64,000 bases of DNA, from NCBI RefSeq assembly GCF_900292035.1, contig NZ_OMPO01000001.1, forward strand, positions 813,192-877,191. Direction: 5' to 3'. Under the pieces are notes generated by a model. It ran no database searches. It was given only the letters and a program-made list of their open reading frames with translations, and was not told the DNA's origin. Origin of the DNA: Blastococcus sp. Marseille-P5729 (GTDB lineage Bacteria; Actinomycetota; Actinomycetes; Mycobacteriales; Antricoccaceae). Positions within the stretch are counted from its first letter, which is position 1. The number at the start of each line of letters is the position of its first letter. Made by a program: the position numbers and the translations under genes. This document shows, one piece after another, positions 8,432 through 17,955 of this stretch.

Positions 8432-9040
8432 ATGACGACTGGACGCGACTGGTTCTTCCTAGCAGCGCGAGGCTTCCTGGACGTCGCCCGGCAGGTCGAT
8501 CCCGACTCCCTCGACGGCCCCGGCCTGGGCGAGTGGGACGTGAGGGCGCTGCTCGGCCACGCCTCCCGCGCGTTCGTCACGATCGAGAGCTATCTCAGCG
8601 AGGACGGCGGCGAGCCAGACCTGCGCACCGCAGCCGAGTATTTCGCCGCGGTGCGCGCCGGGCTGGCGGATCCGGCCCAGGTCGCCGAACGTGGGCGGCA
8701 GGCCGGCGGGGCGCTTGGCTCGGAGCCCACGGCCGAGGCCGTCGCGATCGGCGAGCAGGTGATCGATCTCGTCGAGCACACCCCCGGCTCGCGCCACGTG
8801 GCGACCCCGGTGGGATCGATGACTCTCGATGCATATCTTCCGACTCGCGCGTTCGAGTTGACCGTCCACGGGATCGACCTCGCGCGAGCGACCGGTCAGC
8901 CGATCCCGGAGACGTTGGCGGCGGCCGCCGTCCCCGCCATCGAGCTGGCCGCCCAGGTCGCGACACCCGAGATGCGCACCCAGATCCTGATGACGCTCAC
9001 CGGCCGCACTCGGCTGGATGACGACTTCACGGTGCTGTGA
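8432..9040 (+). CDS. Maleylpyruvate isomerase (MDMPI) family, mycothiol-dependent enzyme
   Basis: A 202-residue protein of the DinB-like MDMPI family of actinobacteria. The N-terminal part WDVRALLGHASRAFVTI carries the metal-binding histidine, and RAFELTVHGIDLARATG carries the second histidine pair, as in mycothiol-dependent maleylpyruvate isomerase. Family members use mycothiol as a cofactor or transfer it to substrates. The start at 8432 is preceded by AGAAGGCGG. The gene faces away from the broken regulator. The exact reaction is not knowable; many paralogues exist in each genome. Confidence 0.85.
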   Translation: MTTGRDWFFLAARGFLDVARQVDPDSLDGPGLGEWDVRALLGHASRAFVTIESYLSEDGGEPDLRTAAEYFAAVRAGLADPAQVAERGRQAGGALGSEPTAEAVAIGEQVIDLVEHTPGSRHVATPVGSMTLDAYLPTRAFELTVHGIDLARATGQPIPETLAAAAVPAIELAAQVATPEMRTQILMTLTGRTRLDDDFTVL

Positions 9041-9256
9041 GATGCCGGTACTCGCCGTCTTCTCAGTAACGACGTGTCGCCGACACCTGCGCTGCGCGAA
9101 TACCTATCGAAGGTAGATGCCACCCTCGATGCTTTCGACGCCCGCATCGTTGCGCAAACACAGCCAGTGACCCTCAAGGGCCGGGCTCCACAGCGGGCAA
9201 CGATCGTGGAGTTCCCGACGGAGCAACCGGCGTACCGCAGGTCGTAGGGTGGCAGC

Positions 9257-9772
9257 ATGACAGCCCGCATCGACGCCGTCCGCGGCGACATCACCCAGTC
9301 GAGCTGCGATGCCATCGTCAACGCCGCCAACTCCGGCTTGATGGGCGGTGGTGGGGTGGACGGCGCCATCCACCGCGCCGCAGGCCCGGAGCTACTCACG
9401 CACTGCAGAGAGCTGCGATCGCACTACCCCCAGGGCTTCCCCGTGGGTGCCGCAGCGGCGATCCCGGGCGCGCAGCTCGCGGCCAAGTGGGTGATCCAGA
9501 CCGTCGGACCCAACCGGCACGCCGGCCAGACCGACCCGGCCGACCTCGCCGCCTGCTTCTCGAACTCCTTGACGGAGGCGGTGCGGGTCGGCGCCCGCAG
9601 CGTCGCGTTTCCCGCGATCAGCGCCGGCGTCTACGGCTGGGACCCTGCCGAGGTGGCCCACATCGCGGTGGACACCGTACGACGCTCCCCTGCGCTCGCC
9701 GACCTCGACCACGTGCAGTTCGTGCTCTTCTCCGAGGATCTGCTCGAGAAGTTCCAGGCCGCCCTCGGCTAG
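9257..9772 (+). CDS. Macro-domain ADP-ribose hydrolase (MacroD-type)
   Basis: A single macro domain of 171 residues that hydrolyses O-acetyl-ADP-ribose or mono-ADP-ribose on proteins. The family marks are DAIVNAANSGLMGGGGVDGAI, with the catalytic Asp in the GGGVDG loop, and the second phosphate loop ISAGVYGWD. It is cytoplasmic. TAGGGT lies six bases upstream of the ATG without a Shine-Dalgarno, so it is probably leaderless. It follows the MDMPI gene after 216 bases and is likely a separate unit. Confidence 0.92.
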   Translation: MTARIDAVRGDITQSSCDAIVNAANSGLMGGGGVDGAIHRAAGPELLTHCRELRSHYPQGFPVGAAAAIPGAQLAAKWVIQTVGPNRHAGQTDPADLAACFSNSLTEAVRVGARSVAFPAISAGVYGWDPAEVAHIAVDTVRRSPALADLDHVQFVLFSEDLLEKFQAALG

Positions 9773-10059
9773 CGCAGCACGCGCTCGGCTAGAGGGCGCT
9801 GCCTTGCTGCCAGGTGGCCCACTCGATGGTCCAGTCGAAGATGTTCCCCGGTCGTGCAGGCGGCCAGCGCCAACGATGAACTGACGCCGAGCCCAGCACG
9901 CAGGGACCGGCGCGTCGGTGGTGTGGTGCTCCAGGATCCGCTCATCGCCATCGATTCAACGTGCTCGCCGTGCCGAGATGTCCCGCCATTGTCGCACCGG
10001 TTACCCGCGATCTGGCTGAGACGGGCGTGCGTGGGACGGCCCCTGCGTCGGAGCGTCGT

Positions 10060-11508
10060 TCACCGCACGCGGACGAGGCGCAGCGTGTCGGTGCTCAGCG
10101 GCGCGTCGGCGGGCGAGCCGACGAGCACAGCCACCACCTCGCCGGGACGCAACAGCCCCTCGCGCACCGCAGCCGCGACCGACTCCCAGACCGTCTTGTC
10201 GGTGGTGTCCTGCCGTTCGACCTTCAGCGGCGTGACTCCCCAGCTCATCGTGAGCTGGCGGACGGTCCGGTCTACGGGCGTCACCGCAATGATCGGAGCC
10301 TTCGTGCGATACCGGGAGATCGACCGGGCCGTGGTGCCCGAGTCCGTGCAGGCGATGATCACCGATGCCTCGGCGTCCACGACAGCACGCGATGCGGCCG
10401 CCGAGATCGCGTTCGTGATGCGGTCCTTCGGAGAAACTCCGGAGGGATCGGCCGCCCGCTGTCGCTCAAGGTCCTTGCCCCACGCCTCGTAGGGGAAGTC
10501 CCGCTCGGCGCGATCGATGATCCGCGCCATCGTGGCGACTGCCTCGACTGGGTGCATACCGACGGCAGTCTCGCCGGACAGCATCACCGCGCTCGTCCCG
10601 TCGGAGACCGCGTTCGCCACGTCGGTGACCTCCGCCCGGGTGGGCACCGGCGACCGCACCATCGACTCGAGCATTTGGGTGGCGGTGATTACCGGTCGCC
10701 CGAAGGCAACACCGGAGTGAATGATCTGCTTCTGGATGTGGGGCACGTCTTCCAGCGCGCACCGGATTCCAAGGTCGCCGCGAGCCACCATGACGGCATC
10801 AGCGACCGCGACGATGTCGTTGAGGTTGTCGACCGCTTCTGGAGTCTCGACCTTGGCGACCAGCATGGGCGCGTCATCACCGATCGCGTGGCGAGCACGC
10901 AGGATGTCGGCCGCAGACTTCACGAACGAGATCGCCACTGCATCGACCTCGGCGTCATAGAGCGCGGCGAGCAGCTCGAGATCTCGGGCCGTCGGGGCCG
11001 ATAGTCCGAGCCGGCTCGATGGCATGCTGACGCCGGGGCGACCTTGGGTGAACCCGCCCGTGCTGATCTCGGCCACGGCCCGCTCATCATGGGTCTCGGT
11101 CACGATGAACTGAATGCCGCCGTCGCCGATCACCACCCGGTCTCCCGGTCGTAATGCGCTCGCGGCGCCTGGATGATCGATCGCGATCCGCTCGGCTGTG
11201 CTCCTGTCCCCCGGCGTGCCTTCGACGAGATCGATCGTCTGGCCGGCCTCCAGCAGGACGCCGCCGTCGGGCAGCTCAGCGGCACGCACTTTGGGTCCAG
11301 GCAGGTCGGCCATGATCCCCACGGGCCGCTCGGCCTCCTCGGCCACTGCGCGGATGCGCTCGATCCGACCCAGCGCCTCATCCAGGGATCCATGGGACAG
11401 CGAGATGCGGGCCATGTCCATGCCCGCATCCATCAACGCCCGCAGCGTGACCGCGTTCTCCGACCCCGGGCCGATAGTGGCGACGATCTTGGTCCGGCGA
11501 ATAGCCAT
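10060..11508 (-). CDS. pyk: Pyruvate kinase
   Basis: Converts phosphoenolpyruvate and ADP to pyruvate and ATP, the last step of glycolysis. The 482-residue protein opens with RRTKIVATIGPGSENAVTL, and contains ISFVKSAADI (catalytic Lys), ARGDLGIRC and MLSGETAVGMHP, all family marks, then an allosteric C-terminal domain. A Shine-Dalgarno AGGAAGC precedes the ATG. tRNA-Lys lies 76 bases upstream on the same strand with a hairpin between. Confidence 0.97.
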   Translation of the reverse strand: MAIRRTKIVATIGPGSENAVTLRALMDAGMDMARISLSHGSLDEALGRIERIRAVAEEAERPVGIMADLPGPKVRAAELPDGGVLLEAGQTIDLVEGTPGDRSTAERIAIDHPGAASALRPGDRVVIGDGGIQFIVTETHDERAVAEISTGGFTQGRPGVSMPSSRLGLSAPTARDLELLAALYDAEVDAVAISFVKSAADILRARHAIGDDAPMLVAKVETPEAVDNLNDIVAVADAVMVARGDLGIRCALEDVPHIQKQIIHSGVAFGRPVITATQMLESMVRSPVPTRAEVTDVANAVSDGTSAVMLSGETAVGMHPVEAVATMARIIDRAERDFPYEAWGKDLERQRAADPSGVSPKDRITNAISAAASRAVVDAEASVIIACTDSGTTARSISRYRTKAPIIAVTPVDRTVRQLTMSWGVTPLKVERQDTTDKTVWESVAAAVREGLLRPGEVVAVLVGSPADAPLSTDTLRLVRVR

Positions 11509-11546
11509 GCGCTTCCTGTCTTTCCGGCAGTGCTCCTTAACGCCGA

Positions 11547-11577
11547 AGCCCTCGCCCGGATCGTCCGGACGAGGGCT
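11547..11577 (-). terminator. Hairpin after tRNA-Lys
   Basis: A 14-bp stem with one mismatch (11547-11560 with 11564-11577), loop TCG. It lies between tRNA-Lys and pyk on the minus strand. No clear T run follows, so it may only be partial. Confidence 0.5.
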
Positions 11578-11584
11578 CCCGATG

Positions 11585-11657
<73 letters not shown>

Positions 11658-11818
11658 GCGCTCATTCCATGAGCAACAGCGATAAACAATAGCAGGCGCG
11701 CGACGTACGCCGGTAGCCAGATCCACCCGATCTGGTGTGACGGTGGTATCAGCCCCTGGCTGCTCTGTTGGCAGCCACTGACAGTGCCTCACCGCCGCTG
11801 ATCCGTCAGGATGGGGGC

Positions 11819-13351
11819 ATGACCGCAGCCACTCCCGTCGAGCAGAAGCCCGTGCGGCTCACTGCCCGCGAGCTCATCGACCTCACGCTGGACGACGGCT
11901 CGTTCGTCTCCTGGGACACCCCCCTGCACTACCCCGAGGACGCCGTGGAGGGGGCATCTCAGGAGTACGTCGAGCAACTGGTCGCGGCGACTGAGACGGC
12001 CGGGACGGATGAGTCGGTGATCACCGGCGAGGGCTTACTCTCCGGACGTCGGATCGCCATCATCGCCAGCGAGTTCAAGTTCCTGGCCGGGTCGATCGGC
12101 AAGAACGCCGCCGACCGGATCGTTGCCGCCGTCCAGCGCGCCACGGCCGAAGGACTCCCGCTCGTCGCCGCACCCAGTTCGGGCGGCACCCGCATGCAGG
12201 AGGGCACACCGGCGTTCCTGCAAATGATCGACATCTCCAAGGCCGTGACGGCGCACAAGGCGGCGGGCCTCTCCTACCTCGTGTACCTGCGCAACCCCAC
12301 CACCGGCGGCGTGATGGCCTCATGGGGCTCGCTCGGCCAGGTGACCGCGGCCGAGCCGAAGGCAATGCTGGGCTTCCTCGGGCCACGGGTGTTCGAGGCG
12401 ATCTACGACAAGAAGTTCCCGGACGGCGTCCAGGTCGCCGAGAACCTCTACAAGAAGGGGATCATCGACGCCGTCGTGACCCCCCAGCAGGTCGGCAAGC
12501 TGCTCGACAAGGTCCTCCGCATCACCTCGGCCGCGGAGGGACCCATCGAGGTGCCGCGCCCGGAGATGACCACCCAGGATCCCGACGCCCTGCCGGACGC
12601 CGACGTCTGGCAGAGCGTGCTGGCTTCACGGCGTCCGAACCGGCCGGGCGTACGCGATCTGCTGCGAATCGCCGCCTCGGACGTCGTCCCGCTCAACGGC
12701 ACCGGTCAGGGCGAGCGCGACCCGGGTCTGCTGCTGGCGCTGGCCCGCTTCAGCTCGTACGCGTGCGTCGTCCTGGGTCAGGACCGCCGGATGCAGACCG
12801 CGAACCACCAGCTGGGCCCCGAGGGTCTGCGGGTGGCCCGGCGCGGCATGCTCCTCGCTACGGAGCTGGGTCTGCCGTTGGTGACGGTGATCGACACGCC
12901 GGGCGCCGCGCTGTCGGCCGAGGCCGAGAACGGCGGGCTGGCCGGCGAGATCGCCCGGTGCCTGGCCGACCTCTCGACGGTGCGGACGCCGACCGTGGCG
13001 ATCATGATGGGTCAGGGCACCGGCGGCGCGGCGCTGGCGCTGCTGCCCAGCGACCGTGTGATCGCGGCGCAGAACTCCTGGCTCTCGCCGCTGCCGCCGG
13101 AGGGCGCCAGCGCGATCATCCACCGCACCATCGACCACGCCGACGAGATGGCACGGGCACAGAAGGTCAGTGTGAAGGAGATGCTGCAGGCGGGCGCCAT
13201 CCACACCGTCGTCCTGGAGAACCCGGACGCCGCAGACGAGCCGAACGAGTTCTGCGAGCGGCTGTCCGAGGCCCTACAGGCCGAGCTGTCAAACCTGACT
13301 CGGCGTCCGCTGCAGGCGCTGCTGACCGCTCGCGGCGTCCCCTGGGCATAG
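11819..13351 (+). CDS. accDA: Fused acetyl-CoA carboxylase carboxyltransferase (AccD-AccA type)
   Basis: A 510-residue protein with two crotonase-fold halves, matching beta then alpha subunits of the carboxyltransferase that makes malonyl-CoA for lipid synthesis. The N-half shows LVAAPSSGGTRMQEGT and PTTGGVMASWGSLG, and the C-half shows GLPLVTVIDTPGAALSAEAE and MGQGTGGAALALL. It lacks the zinc ribbon of E. coli AccD. A propionyl-CoA-type enzyme is less likely, because those have separate arrangement and length. The ATG at 11819 has CAGGAT six bases upstream, so it may be leaderless. It supplies the FAS II genes at the window start. Confidence 0.85.
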   Translation: MTAATPVEQKPVRLTARELIDLTLDDGSFVSWDTPLHYPEDAVEGASQEYVEQLVAATETAGTDESVITGEGLLSGRRIAIIASEFKFLAGSIGKNAADRIVAAVQRATAEGLPLVAAPSSGGTRMQEGTPAFLQMIDISKAVTAHKAAGLSYLVYLRNPTTGGVMASWGSLGQVTAAEPKAMLGFLGPRVFEAIYDKKFPDGVQVAENLYKKGIIDAVVTPQQVGKLLDKVLRITSAAEGPIEVPRPEMTTQDPDALPDADVWQSVLASRRPNRPGVRDLLRIAASDVVPLNGTGQGERDPGLLLALARFSSYACVVLGQDRRMQTANHQLGPEGLRVARRGMLLATELGLPLVTVIDTPGAALSAEAENGGLAGEIARCLADLSTVRTPTVAIMMGQGTGGAALALLPSDRVIAAQNSWLSPLPPEGASAIIHRTIDHADEMARAQKVSVKEMLQAGAIHTVVLENPDAADEPNEFCERLSEALQAELSNLTRRPLQALLTARGVPWA

Positions 13352-13403
13352 CCAACGAAGCGCACCACCTCAACCGCCCGTCAAAAGACCCGGCAGGGCG
13401 GTG

Positions 13404-15608
13404 CTAGGTGCGAGCCGTCGCTTGGAAGCGCCTCAGCCGCAGGGAGTTTCCTACGACGAACAGCGACGAGAACGCCATCGCCGCTCCGGCGATCATCGGG
13501 TTGAGCAGGCCACTGGCTGCGAGGGGGATCGCTGCGACGTTGTAGGCAAACGCCCAGAACAGGTTGCCCTTGATCGTGCCGAGCGTCTTGCGGCTCAGCG
13601 CAATCGCGTCGGGGACCTGGGCGACGTCTCCGCGGACCAGCGTGATGTCGCTGGCCTTCATGGCCGCGTCGGTGCCGGTGCCCATCGCGATGCCCAGGTC
13701 CGCCGTCGCCAGGGCGGCGGCGTCGTTCAGGCCGTCCCCGACCATGGCCACGCTCCTGCCCTGCCCCTGCAGCGTCTTCACCTGGTCGACCTTGTCGGCC
13801 GGCAGCACCTCGGCGATCACGTTGCCACTATCGATGCCCACCTCTGCGGCGACGGCGCTAGCGACGTCCGCCCGATCGCCCGACAGCAGCATCGGCTCGA
13901 TGCCCTGCTTCCGGACGGCGGCGATCGTCGCGGCGCTCTCGCGCCGAGGGGCGTCTGCGAGCGCGATCCAGCCGAGCAAGTGGACGTTCCAGCCGACCGC
14001 AACACGGGTGTGCCCGTCGGACGTCGGCGCCACGTCGGTCGCGATCCCCTGGTCCGCGAGGAAGCCGGGCTTGCCGACCGCGGCGAGCGCACCATCGACG
14101 ATGGCCGTCGCACCGAAGCCGTCGTGCGTCTTGTAGTCGCTCGCGGGCCGATCGCCCAGGCCGAGCGACTCGGCGTGATCGACGATCGACGAGGCGATGG
14201 GATGCTGCGAGCCGCGTTCGACGGCCGCCGCGATCGACAGCAGCCGTTCGTCATCGACGCCGTCGACGGGCTCGATCTGCTGCACCTGCATCTGGCCCGT
14301 GGTCAGCGTGCCGGTCTTGTCGAACACGACCGTGTCGATCCGCCCGGCTGACTCAAGCGCCTCTGGACCGCTGACCAGGATGCCGAGCTGGGCTCCGCGG
14401 CCGGTGCCCACTAGCAGCGCCGTCGGCGTGGCCAGCCCGAGCGCGCATGGGCACGCGATGACCAGGACCGAGATGGCGGCGGTGAGCGCTCGCGCAGTGT
14501 CACCGGTGGTGAGTTGCCAGGCGAGGAAGGTCCCGGCGGCGATCACGATCACGATCGGCACGAAGACGCCGGAGATCCGGTCGGCCAGCCGGGCGATGTC
14601 GGCCTTGCCGGCCTGCGCCTCGGACACCAGCCGCGAGATCTGGGCGAGCTGGGTCTGCGCACCGATCTTGGTGGCGCGCACCCGGATCTGCCCGCTGAGG
14701 TTGATGGTCGCTCCCACAACCTCGTCGCCCTCGGTGACCTCCACTGGGACGGACTCGCCGGTCAGCAGCGAGGAGTCGACCGTCGACGCTCCGCCGAGGA
14801 CGACGCCGTCGGTGGCGATCTTCTCCCCGGGCCGGACGACGAACTCGTCGCCCTTTCTCAGCTCGCTGACCGGGACGCGGGACTGGACACCGTCGCGTAC
14901 GACGGTGACATCGCGCGCGCCGAGATCGAGCAGTGCGCGCAGCGCAGATCCGGCGTTGCGCTTCGCCCGCGCCTCGAAGAAGCGGCCGAGCAGGACCAGC
15001 GTGGTGATGGCGGCTGCCGCCTCGAAGTAGACGTGCCCGGTTCCGCTGTCATCGTGGGCGGCCTTCGCGGCGGCACCGCTCAGCACCGCCCAGGCCGACC
15101 AGAGGTACCCGGCGAGCACGCCCATGGAGACCAGCGTGTCCATGGTGAACACGCCGTGCCGCAGGTTCTTCGCCGCGGCTGCGTGGAACGGCCAGGCGCC
15201 CCACACGACGACCGGGGTGGTGAGCGCGAAGACCCACCAGTACCACCCGTCGAACTGCCAGGGCATCACCATCGAGATGGCGACGACGGGGATCGTGAGG
15301 AGCGCGCTGATCAGCAAGCGTGTGCCGAGGGTGATGCCCTTCTCACCCGAGACGTCCAGCGAATCACGCTGGGCCGCCTGGTTGGTGGACTCGGGCGTGG
15401 CCTTGTACCCGGCAGCCTCGACGGCCGACAGCAGGTCGGCGACGTCGATGGACGCCGGATAGTCGACGTGCGCCTTCTCCAGCGCGTAGTTGACGCTGGC
15501 CTCGACGCCGTCGATCTTGTTCAGCTTGCGCTCGATGCGGTTGGCGCAGGCGGCACAGGTCATCCCCTCGAGCTCGAGGTTGACGCTCCGCGCCGGGGCG
15601 GTCGTCAT
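13404..15608 (-). CDS. copA: Copper-exporting P1B-type ATPase
   Basis: Pumps Cu(I) out across the membrane using ATP. The 734-residue protein has one N-terminal heavy-metal domain with [11 protein letters not shown] (CxxC) at about 15-25, then eight membrane segments. The transmembrane metal site is [15 protein letters not shown] (CPC), the phosphorylation site [13 protein letters not shown] and the hinge [13 protein letters not shown]. It is translated directly from copZ with a four-base ATGA overlap (15605-15608). It lies downstream of copZ and csoR and is regulated by the CsoR operator at 16139-16153. Confidence 0.97.
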   Translation of the reverse strand: MTTAPARSVNLELEGMTCAACANRIERKLNKIDGVEASVNYALEKAHVDYPASIDVADLLSAVEAAGYKATPESTNQAAQRDSLDVSGEKGITLGTRLLISALLTIPVVAISMVMPWQFDGWYWWVFALTTPVVVWGAWPFHAAAAKNLRHGVFTMDTLVSMGVLAGYLWSAWAVLSGAAAKAAHDDSGTGHVYFEAAAAITTLVLLGRFFEARAKRNAGSALRALLDLGARDVTVVRDGVQSRVPVSELRKGDEFVVRPGEKIATDGVVLGGASTVDSSLLTGESVPVEVTEGDEVVGATINLSGQIRVRATKIGAQTQLAQISRLVSEAQAGKADIARLADRISGVFVPIVIVIAAGTFLAWQLTTGDTARALTAAISVLVIACPCALGLATPTALLVGTGRGAQLGILVSGPEALESAGRIDTVVFDKTGTLTTGQMQVQQIEPVDGVDDERLLSIAAAVERGSQHPIASSIVDHAESLGLGDRPASDYKTHDGFGATAIVDGALAAVGKPGFLADQGIATDVAPTSDGHTRVAVGWNVHLLGWIALADAPRRESAATIAAVRKQGIEPMLLSGDRADVASAVAAEVGIDSGNVIAEVLPADKVDQVKTLQGQGRSVAMVGDGLNDAAALATADLGIAMGTGTDAAMKASDITLVRGDVAQVPDAIALSRKTLGTIKGNLFWAFAYNVAAIPLAASGLLNPMIAGAAMAFSSLFVVGNSLRLRRFQATART

Positions 15609-15808
15609 ACCGCTACGGCCTCGTATCCCGCCTCTGAGACCGCGTCGATGATGGCCTGGGAATCGGCGTCGCCTTCGACGGTCAGCGTGCCGCCGTCGAG
15701 CTGGACGTCGACCTTCTGCACGCCGTCGACCTCGGAGACCTCCTCGGTGACGGATGCGACGCAGTGGCCGCAGGTCATGCCGGTGACGGTGAAGTTCTGG
15801 GTTGCCAT
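15605..15808 (-). CDS. copZ: Copper chaperone CopZ (heavy-metal-associated domain)
   Basis: A 67-residue ferredoxin-like HMA domain that hands Cu(I) to CopA in the cytoplasm. The metal site is MTCGHC at residues about 10-15. The ATG at 15808 is preceded by GGAGAGCC. It overlaps copA by four bases and lies 22 bases after csoR. Confidence 0.95.
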   Translation of the reverse strand: MATQNFTVTGMTCGHCVASVTEEVSEVDGVQKVDVQLDGGTLTVEGDADSQAIIDAVSEAGYEAVAV

Positions 15809-15830
15809 ATCGGGCTCTCCTTCGTGAGTG

Positions 15831-16115
15831 CTAGGACTTGACCAGCCGCGCGATGGCCGCGCTGGCCTCGGCGATCTTGGCATCGGCAGTTTCGCCACCC
15901 TCGTCGATCGCGTGGCGAACGCAATGACCGAGGTGCTCGTCGAGCAGGCCGAGGGCCACCGACTGCAGCGCCTTGGTCGCGGCCGACACCTGGGTGAGCA
16001 CGTCGATGCAGTAGGTGTCCTCTTCGACCATGCGGGCGATGCCGCGGACCTGCCCCTCGATGCGGCGCAGCCGCTTGAGGATCGCGTCCTTGTCATCGGT
16101 GTAACCGGGCGTCAT
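15831..16115 (-). CDS. csoR: Copper-sensing transcriptional repressor CsoR
   Basis: A small all-helical metal-sensor repressor that releases its operator on binding Cu(I). The 94-residue protein carries the C-H-C site: Cys in DTYCIDVL, then His and Cys in HLGHCVRH. The N-terminal basic RLRRIEGQVRGIARMV is family-typical. I chose the ATG at 16115, preceded by TGGAG, six bases apart. An in-frame GTG further upstream at 16133 lies at the predicted -10 (TATAGT, 16135-16140), so it would sit too close to the promoter. First gene of csoR-copZ-copA. Confidence 0.95.
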   Translation of the reverse strand: MTPGYTDDKDAILKRLRRIEGQVRGIARMVEEDTYCIDVLTQVSAATKALQSVALGLLDEHLGHCVRHAIDEGGETADAKIAEASAAIARLVKS

Positions 16116-16134
16116 TGCGTGCTCCATACGCACG

Positions 16135-16153
16135 ACTATACCCTTAGGGGGTA
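16135..16153 (-). promoter_or_regulatory. CsoR operator and -10 element
   Basis: A quasi-palindrome TACCCTTAGGGGGTA (16139-16153), the G/C-tract pattern bound by CsoR. It abuts a TATAGT -10 hexamer read on the minus strand (16135-16140), so repressor would block RNA polymerase. Self-regulation of csoR-copZ-copA is inferred. Confidence 0.75.
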
Positions 16154-16173
16154 CCCGTATGCCAGGGTGCGCT

Positions 16174-16219
16174 CAAAAGAACGGACCGCGTTGCCCACGA
16201 AGTGGTGCGCCGCGGTCCG
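16174..16219 (-). terminator. Intrinsic terminator of the DUF3618 gene
   Basis: Stem CGGACCGCG with CGCGGTCCG (16211-16219 with 16182-16190), followed on the minus strand by TTCTTTTG. The loop is long (20 bases). It lies between the DUF3618 frame and the csoR promoter. Confidence 0.7.
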
Positions 16220-16232
16220 TCGGACGGTGGGC

Positions 16233-16529
16233 CTAGTCGGCGAGCAGGTTGTACCGGTAGAGCAACTCGAGGTTGCGCTCCTGCTTGTTCTTCTTCGCCA
16301 GCGCGATTCGGCGTCCGACGAGGAACACCACGATCGCGCCGGCGCCGGCGATCACGGCCTTGCCCTGAGGTGACTCGAGGAATGCCTGGACCTGGGACTT
16401 GCCGGTGTCGACCAGCCGCTTGGGGTTCACGCGATCGGCGATCTGGTCGAGCGTTCCGGCGAGTGCGTCGCGGGTGCGGTCGATGTCACGCTGGATATCG
16501 GCGGGGGTGCGCTCTGCCCCGGGGTCTCC
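16233..16529 (-). CDS. DUF3618-family small membrane-associated protein, start codon missing
   Basis: Family-typical sequence AERTPADIQRDIDRTRDAL leads to one predicted membrane segment (AGAGAIVVFLVGRRIA) and a basic tail. An in-frame GTG at 16430 would leave only 65 residues and cut off the conserved RTPADIQ part. The frame is open back to the stop at 16530-16532, but no ATG, GTG, TTG or CTG occurs in it before 16430. An AGGAG lies at 16528-16532 where a Shine-Dalgarno should be. Either the start was lost, an unusual start is used, or one base was miscalled. It lies downstream of the DyP peroxidase. Confidence 0.6.
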   Translation of the reverse strand, partial: GDPGAERTPADIQRDIDRTRDALAGTLDQIADRVNPKRLVDTGKSQVQAFLESPQGKAVIAGAGAIVVFLVGRRIALAKKNKQERNLELLYRYNLLAD

Positions 16530-16606
16530 TCAAGGGCGTTTGACTGGTCAAGGCGGTCGTAGCGTCGTACGCCGCTGGCTGCTTGCAGAACGGTCGCCGG
16601 ACCGGG

Positions 16607-17851
16607 TCAGCCGGCGGCCTCAATGAGGCCCTGACCGAGGTACTCCCCCTCGGCCGGTCCCGGGAAGGCGAAGTAGAACCCACCCCCGTTGGTGATGACG
16701 AACTGCTCAAGCGGCTCGCCCTTCAGCCGTTGCTGCGCCTCCAGAAATGCCTGCATGGTGCGCTGGTAGCTGACGAAGAACAGCCCCTGGTCGAGCAGGC
16801 CGGCACCGTCGATGCCGCGGGTGTAGCTCATCGACCGGCGCAGCATCAGTTTGGCCTTCCCGTCGCGCGGGTTGGCCAGCCGGATGTGCGCGGTGAACGG
16901 GATCTTCGCACCGGCCGGATCCTTGGGATAGACCGGGACGTCGGTCTCTTTCTCGCCGTCGAGCGGGGCGCCGGAGACCTTCGCCCGACCGAAGACCTTC
17001 TCCTGGTGGTCGAGGGTGTGCCCATCCCACTCCTCGATCATCATCCGCAGGGTGCGGGCCGCGACATAGCTGCCGCCGGCACACCACGCCGGTTCGCCGT
17101 CCTCGGCACCGGCGCTCCAGACGACGTCGTCCATCAGGTCATCGAGGGTGGGATCGGGATTGCCCGTGCCGTCCTTGAAGCCCATCAGGTTGCGGGTAGT
17201 CGTACGGTCCGGCTCGGGGGTGGTGTCGGGGCGGGTGAACAGCTCGAGCAGCCACCGGACGGTCGCCTTGCCGCCCAGGTCGCGCACGATGCGGCGGACG
17301 GCGTGCATCGCGACGTCCGCGTGCTCCCCCTGCACGAGCACCAGAAGGTCGCCGTGGGTGCGCTGCGGGTCGAGCTCGTCGCGGGCCAAGCCGTCCGGCA
17401 TCGGGTCGAGTGCGGTCGGCTTGAGCGACTGAAGGCCGAAGCGGGCGTCGAACAACGACGCCCCTGCAGCGACGGTGCCGCTCACGAGGAGGGCGTCCAG
17501 ACCCGTGAGCATCCCGTTGTCCTCGGGCACCTTCAACGGATCGGTGGGGTCGTCGGAGGGTTTCTCGACCAGCGACTTGATGCGGGCCGAGAGGGTCTGC
17601 AGCACGTCGGCCAGCCCGCCACGGTCGGCGACGGTGAGATCGAGGGCGAACGCGACGGCGTACGACGCGGGGCCCGGCAGGATGCCCATCTGGTGCGCGC
17701 CGTGGAAGGACTGCGGCTGCTGACCGGCTCCGGGGTTGCCCTCACCGCTGGTCGCGGGTGCCGTGCCCTCGCCCTCGCAGCCGGCGAGCACGACTCCGGC
17801 CGCGACCGAACCGGCCGCAGCCCCGAGGAAGCCCCGCCTGCTCAGTGCCAC
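16607..17851 (-). CDS. DyP-type haem peroxidase, exported lipoprotein
   Basis: A 414-residue dye-decolourising peroxidase that binds b-type haem and uses hydrogen peroxide. The Tat-like signal ALSRRGFLGAAAGSVAAG ends in the lipobox LAGC, so it is probably a Tat-exported lipoprotein. The family motif GFKDGTGNP (GxxDG) is present, and RGIDGAG and GLFFVSYQR lie in the C-half. I chose the GTG at 17851, preceded by GAGAGG and giving the signal at the very N-terminus, over an ATG 87 bases upstream. It is divergent from a peroxiredoxin gene, consistent with peroxide defence. Confidence 0.9.
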   Translation of the reverse strand: MALSRRGFLGAAAGSVAAGVVLAGCEGEGTAPATSGEGNPGAGQQPQSFHGAHQMGILPGPASYAVAFALDLTVADRGGLADVLQTLSARIKSLVEKPSDDPTDPLKVPEDNGMLTGLDALLVSGTVAAGASLFDARFGLQSLKPTALDPMPDGLARDELDPQRTHGDLLVLVQGEHADVAMHAVRRIVRDLGGKATVRWLLELFTRPDTTPEPDRTTTRNLMGFKDGTGNPDPTLDDLMDDVVWSAGAEDGEPAWCAGGSYVAARTLRMMIEEWDGHTLDHQEKVFGRAKVSGAPLDGEKETDVPVYPKDPAGAKIPFTAHIRLANPRDGKAKLMLRRSMSYTRGIDGAGLLDQGLFFVSYQRTMQAFLEAQQRLKGEPLEQFVITNGGGFYFAFPGPAEGEYLGQGLIEAAG

Positions 17852-17955
17852 TACGCGCCTCTCGTCGACTGCCGGAAAGGATAGTCGCGATCCGGCCGCC
17901 CGAAGTTCCCGACGGACTAGCATCGTGCGGGTAGCCACCGACCAGAGGAGCGACC

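Noticed and set aside
9780-9900. Minus-strand tail reading FDWTIEWATWQQGSAL before a stop
   Set aside because: Looks protein-like for about 35 codons but has no start, no recognised family and nothing upstream in frame that continues it; could be chance or a remnant.
13372-13402. ACCGCCC/GGGCGGT inverted repeat between accDA and copA
   Set aside because: Seven-bp stem with a 17-base loop and no T run.
13401-15827. Long plus-strand frames across copA
   Set aside because: Shadows of copA; no family pattern or ribosome site.
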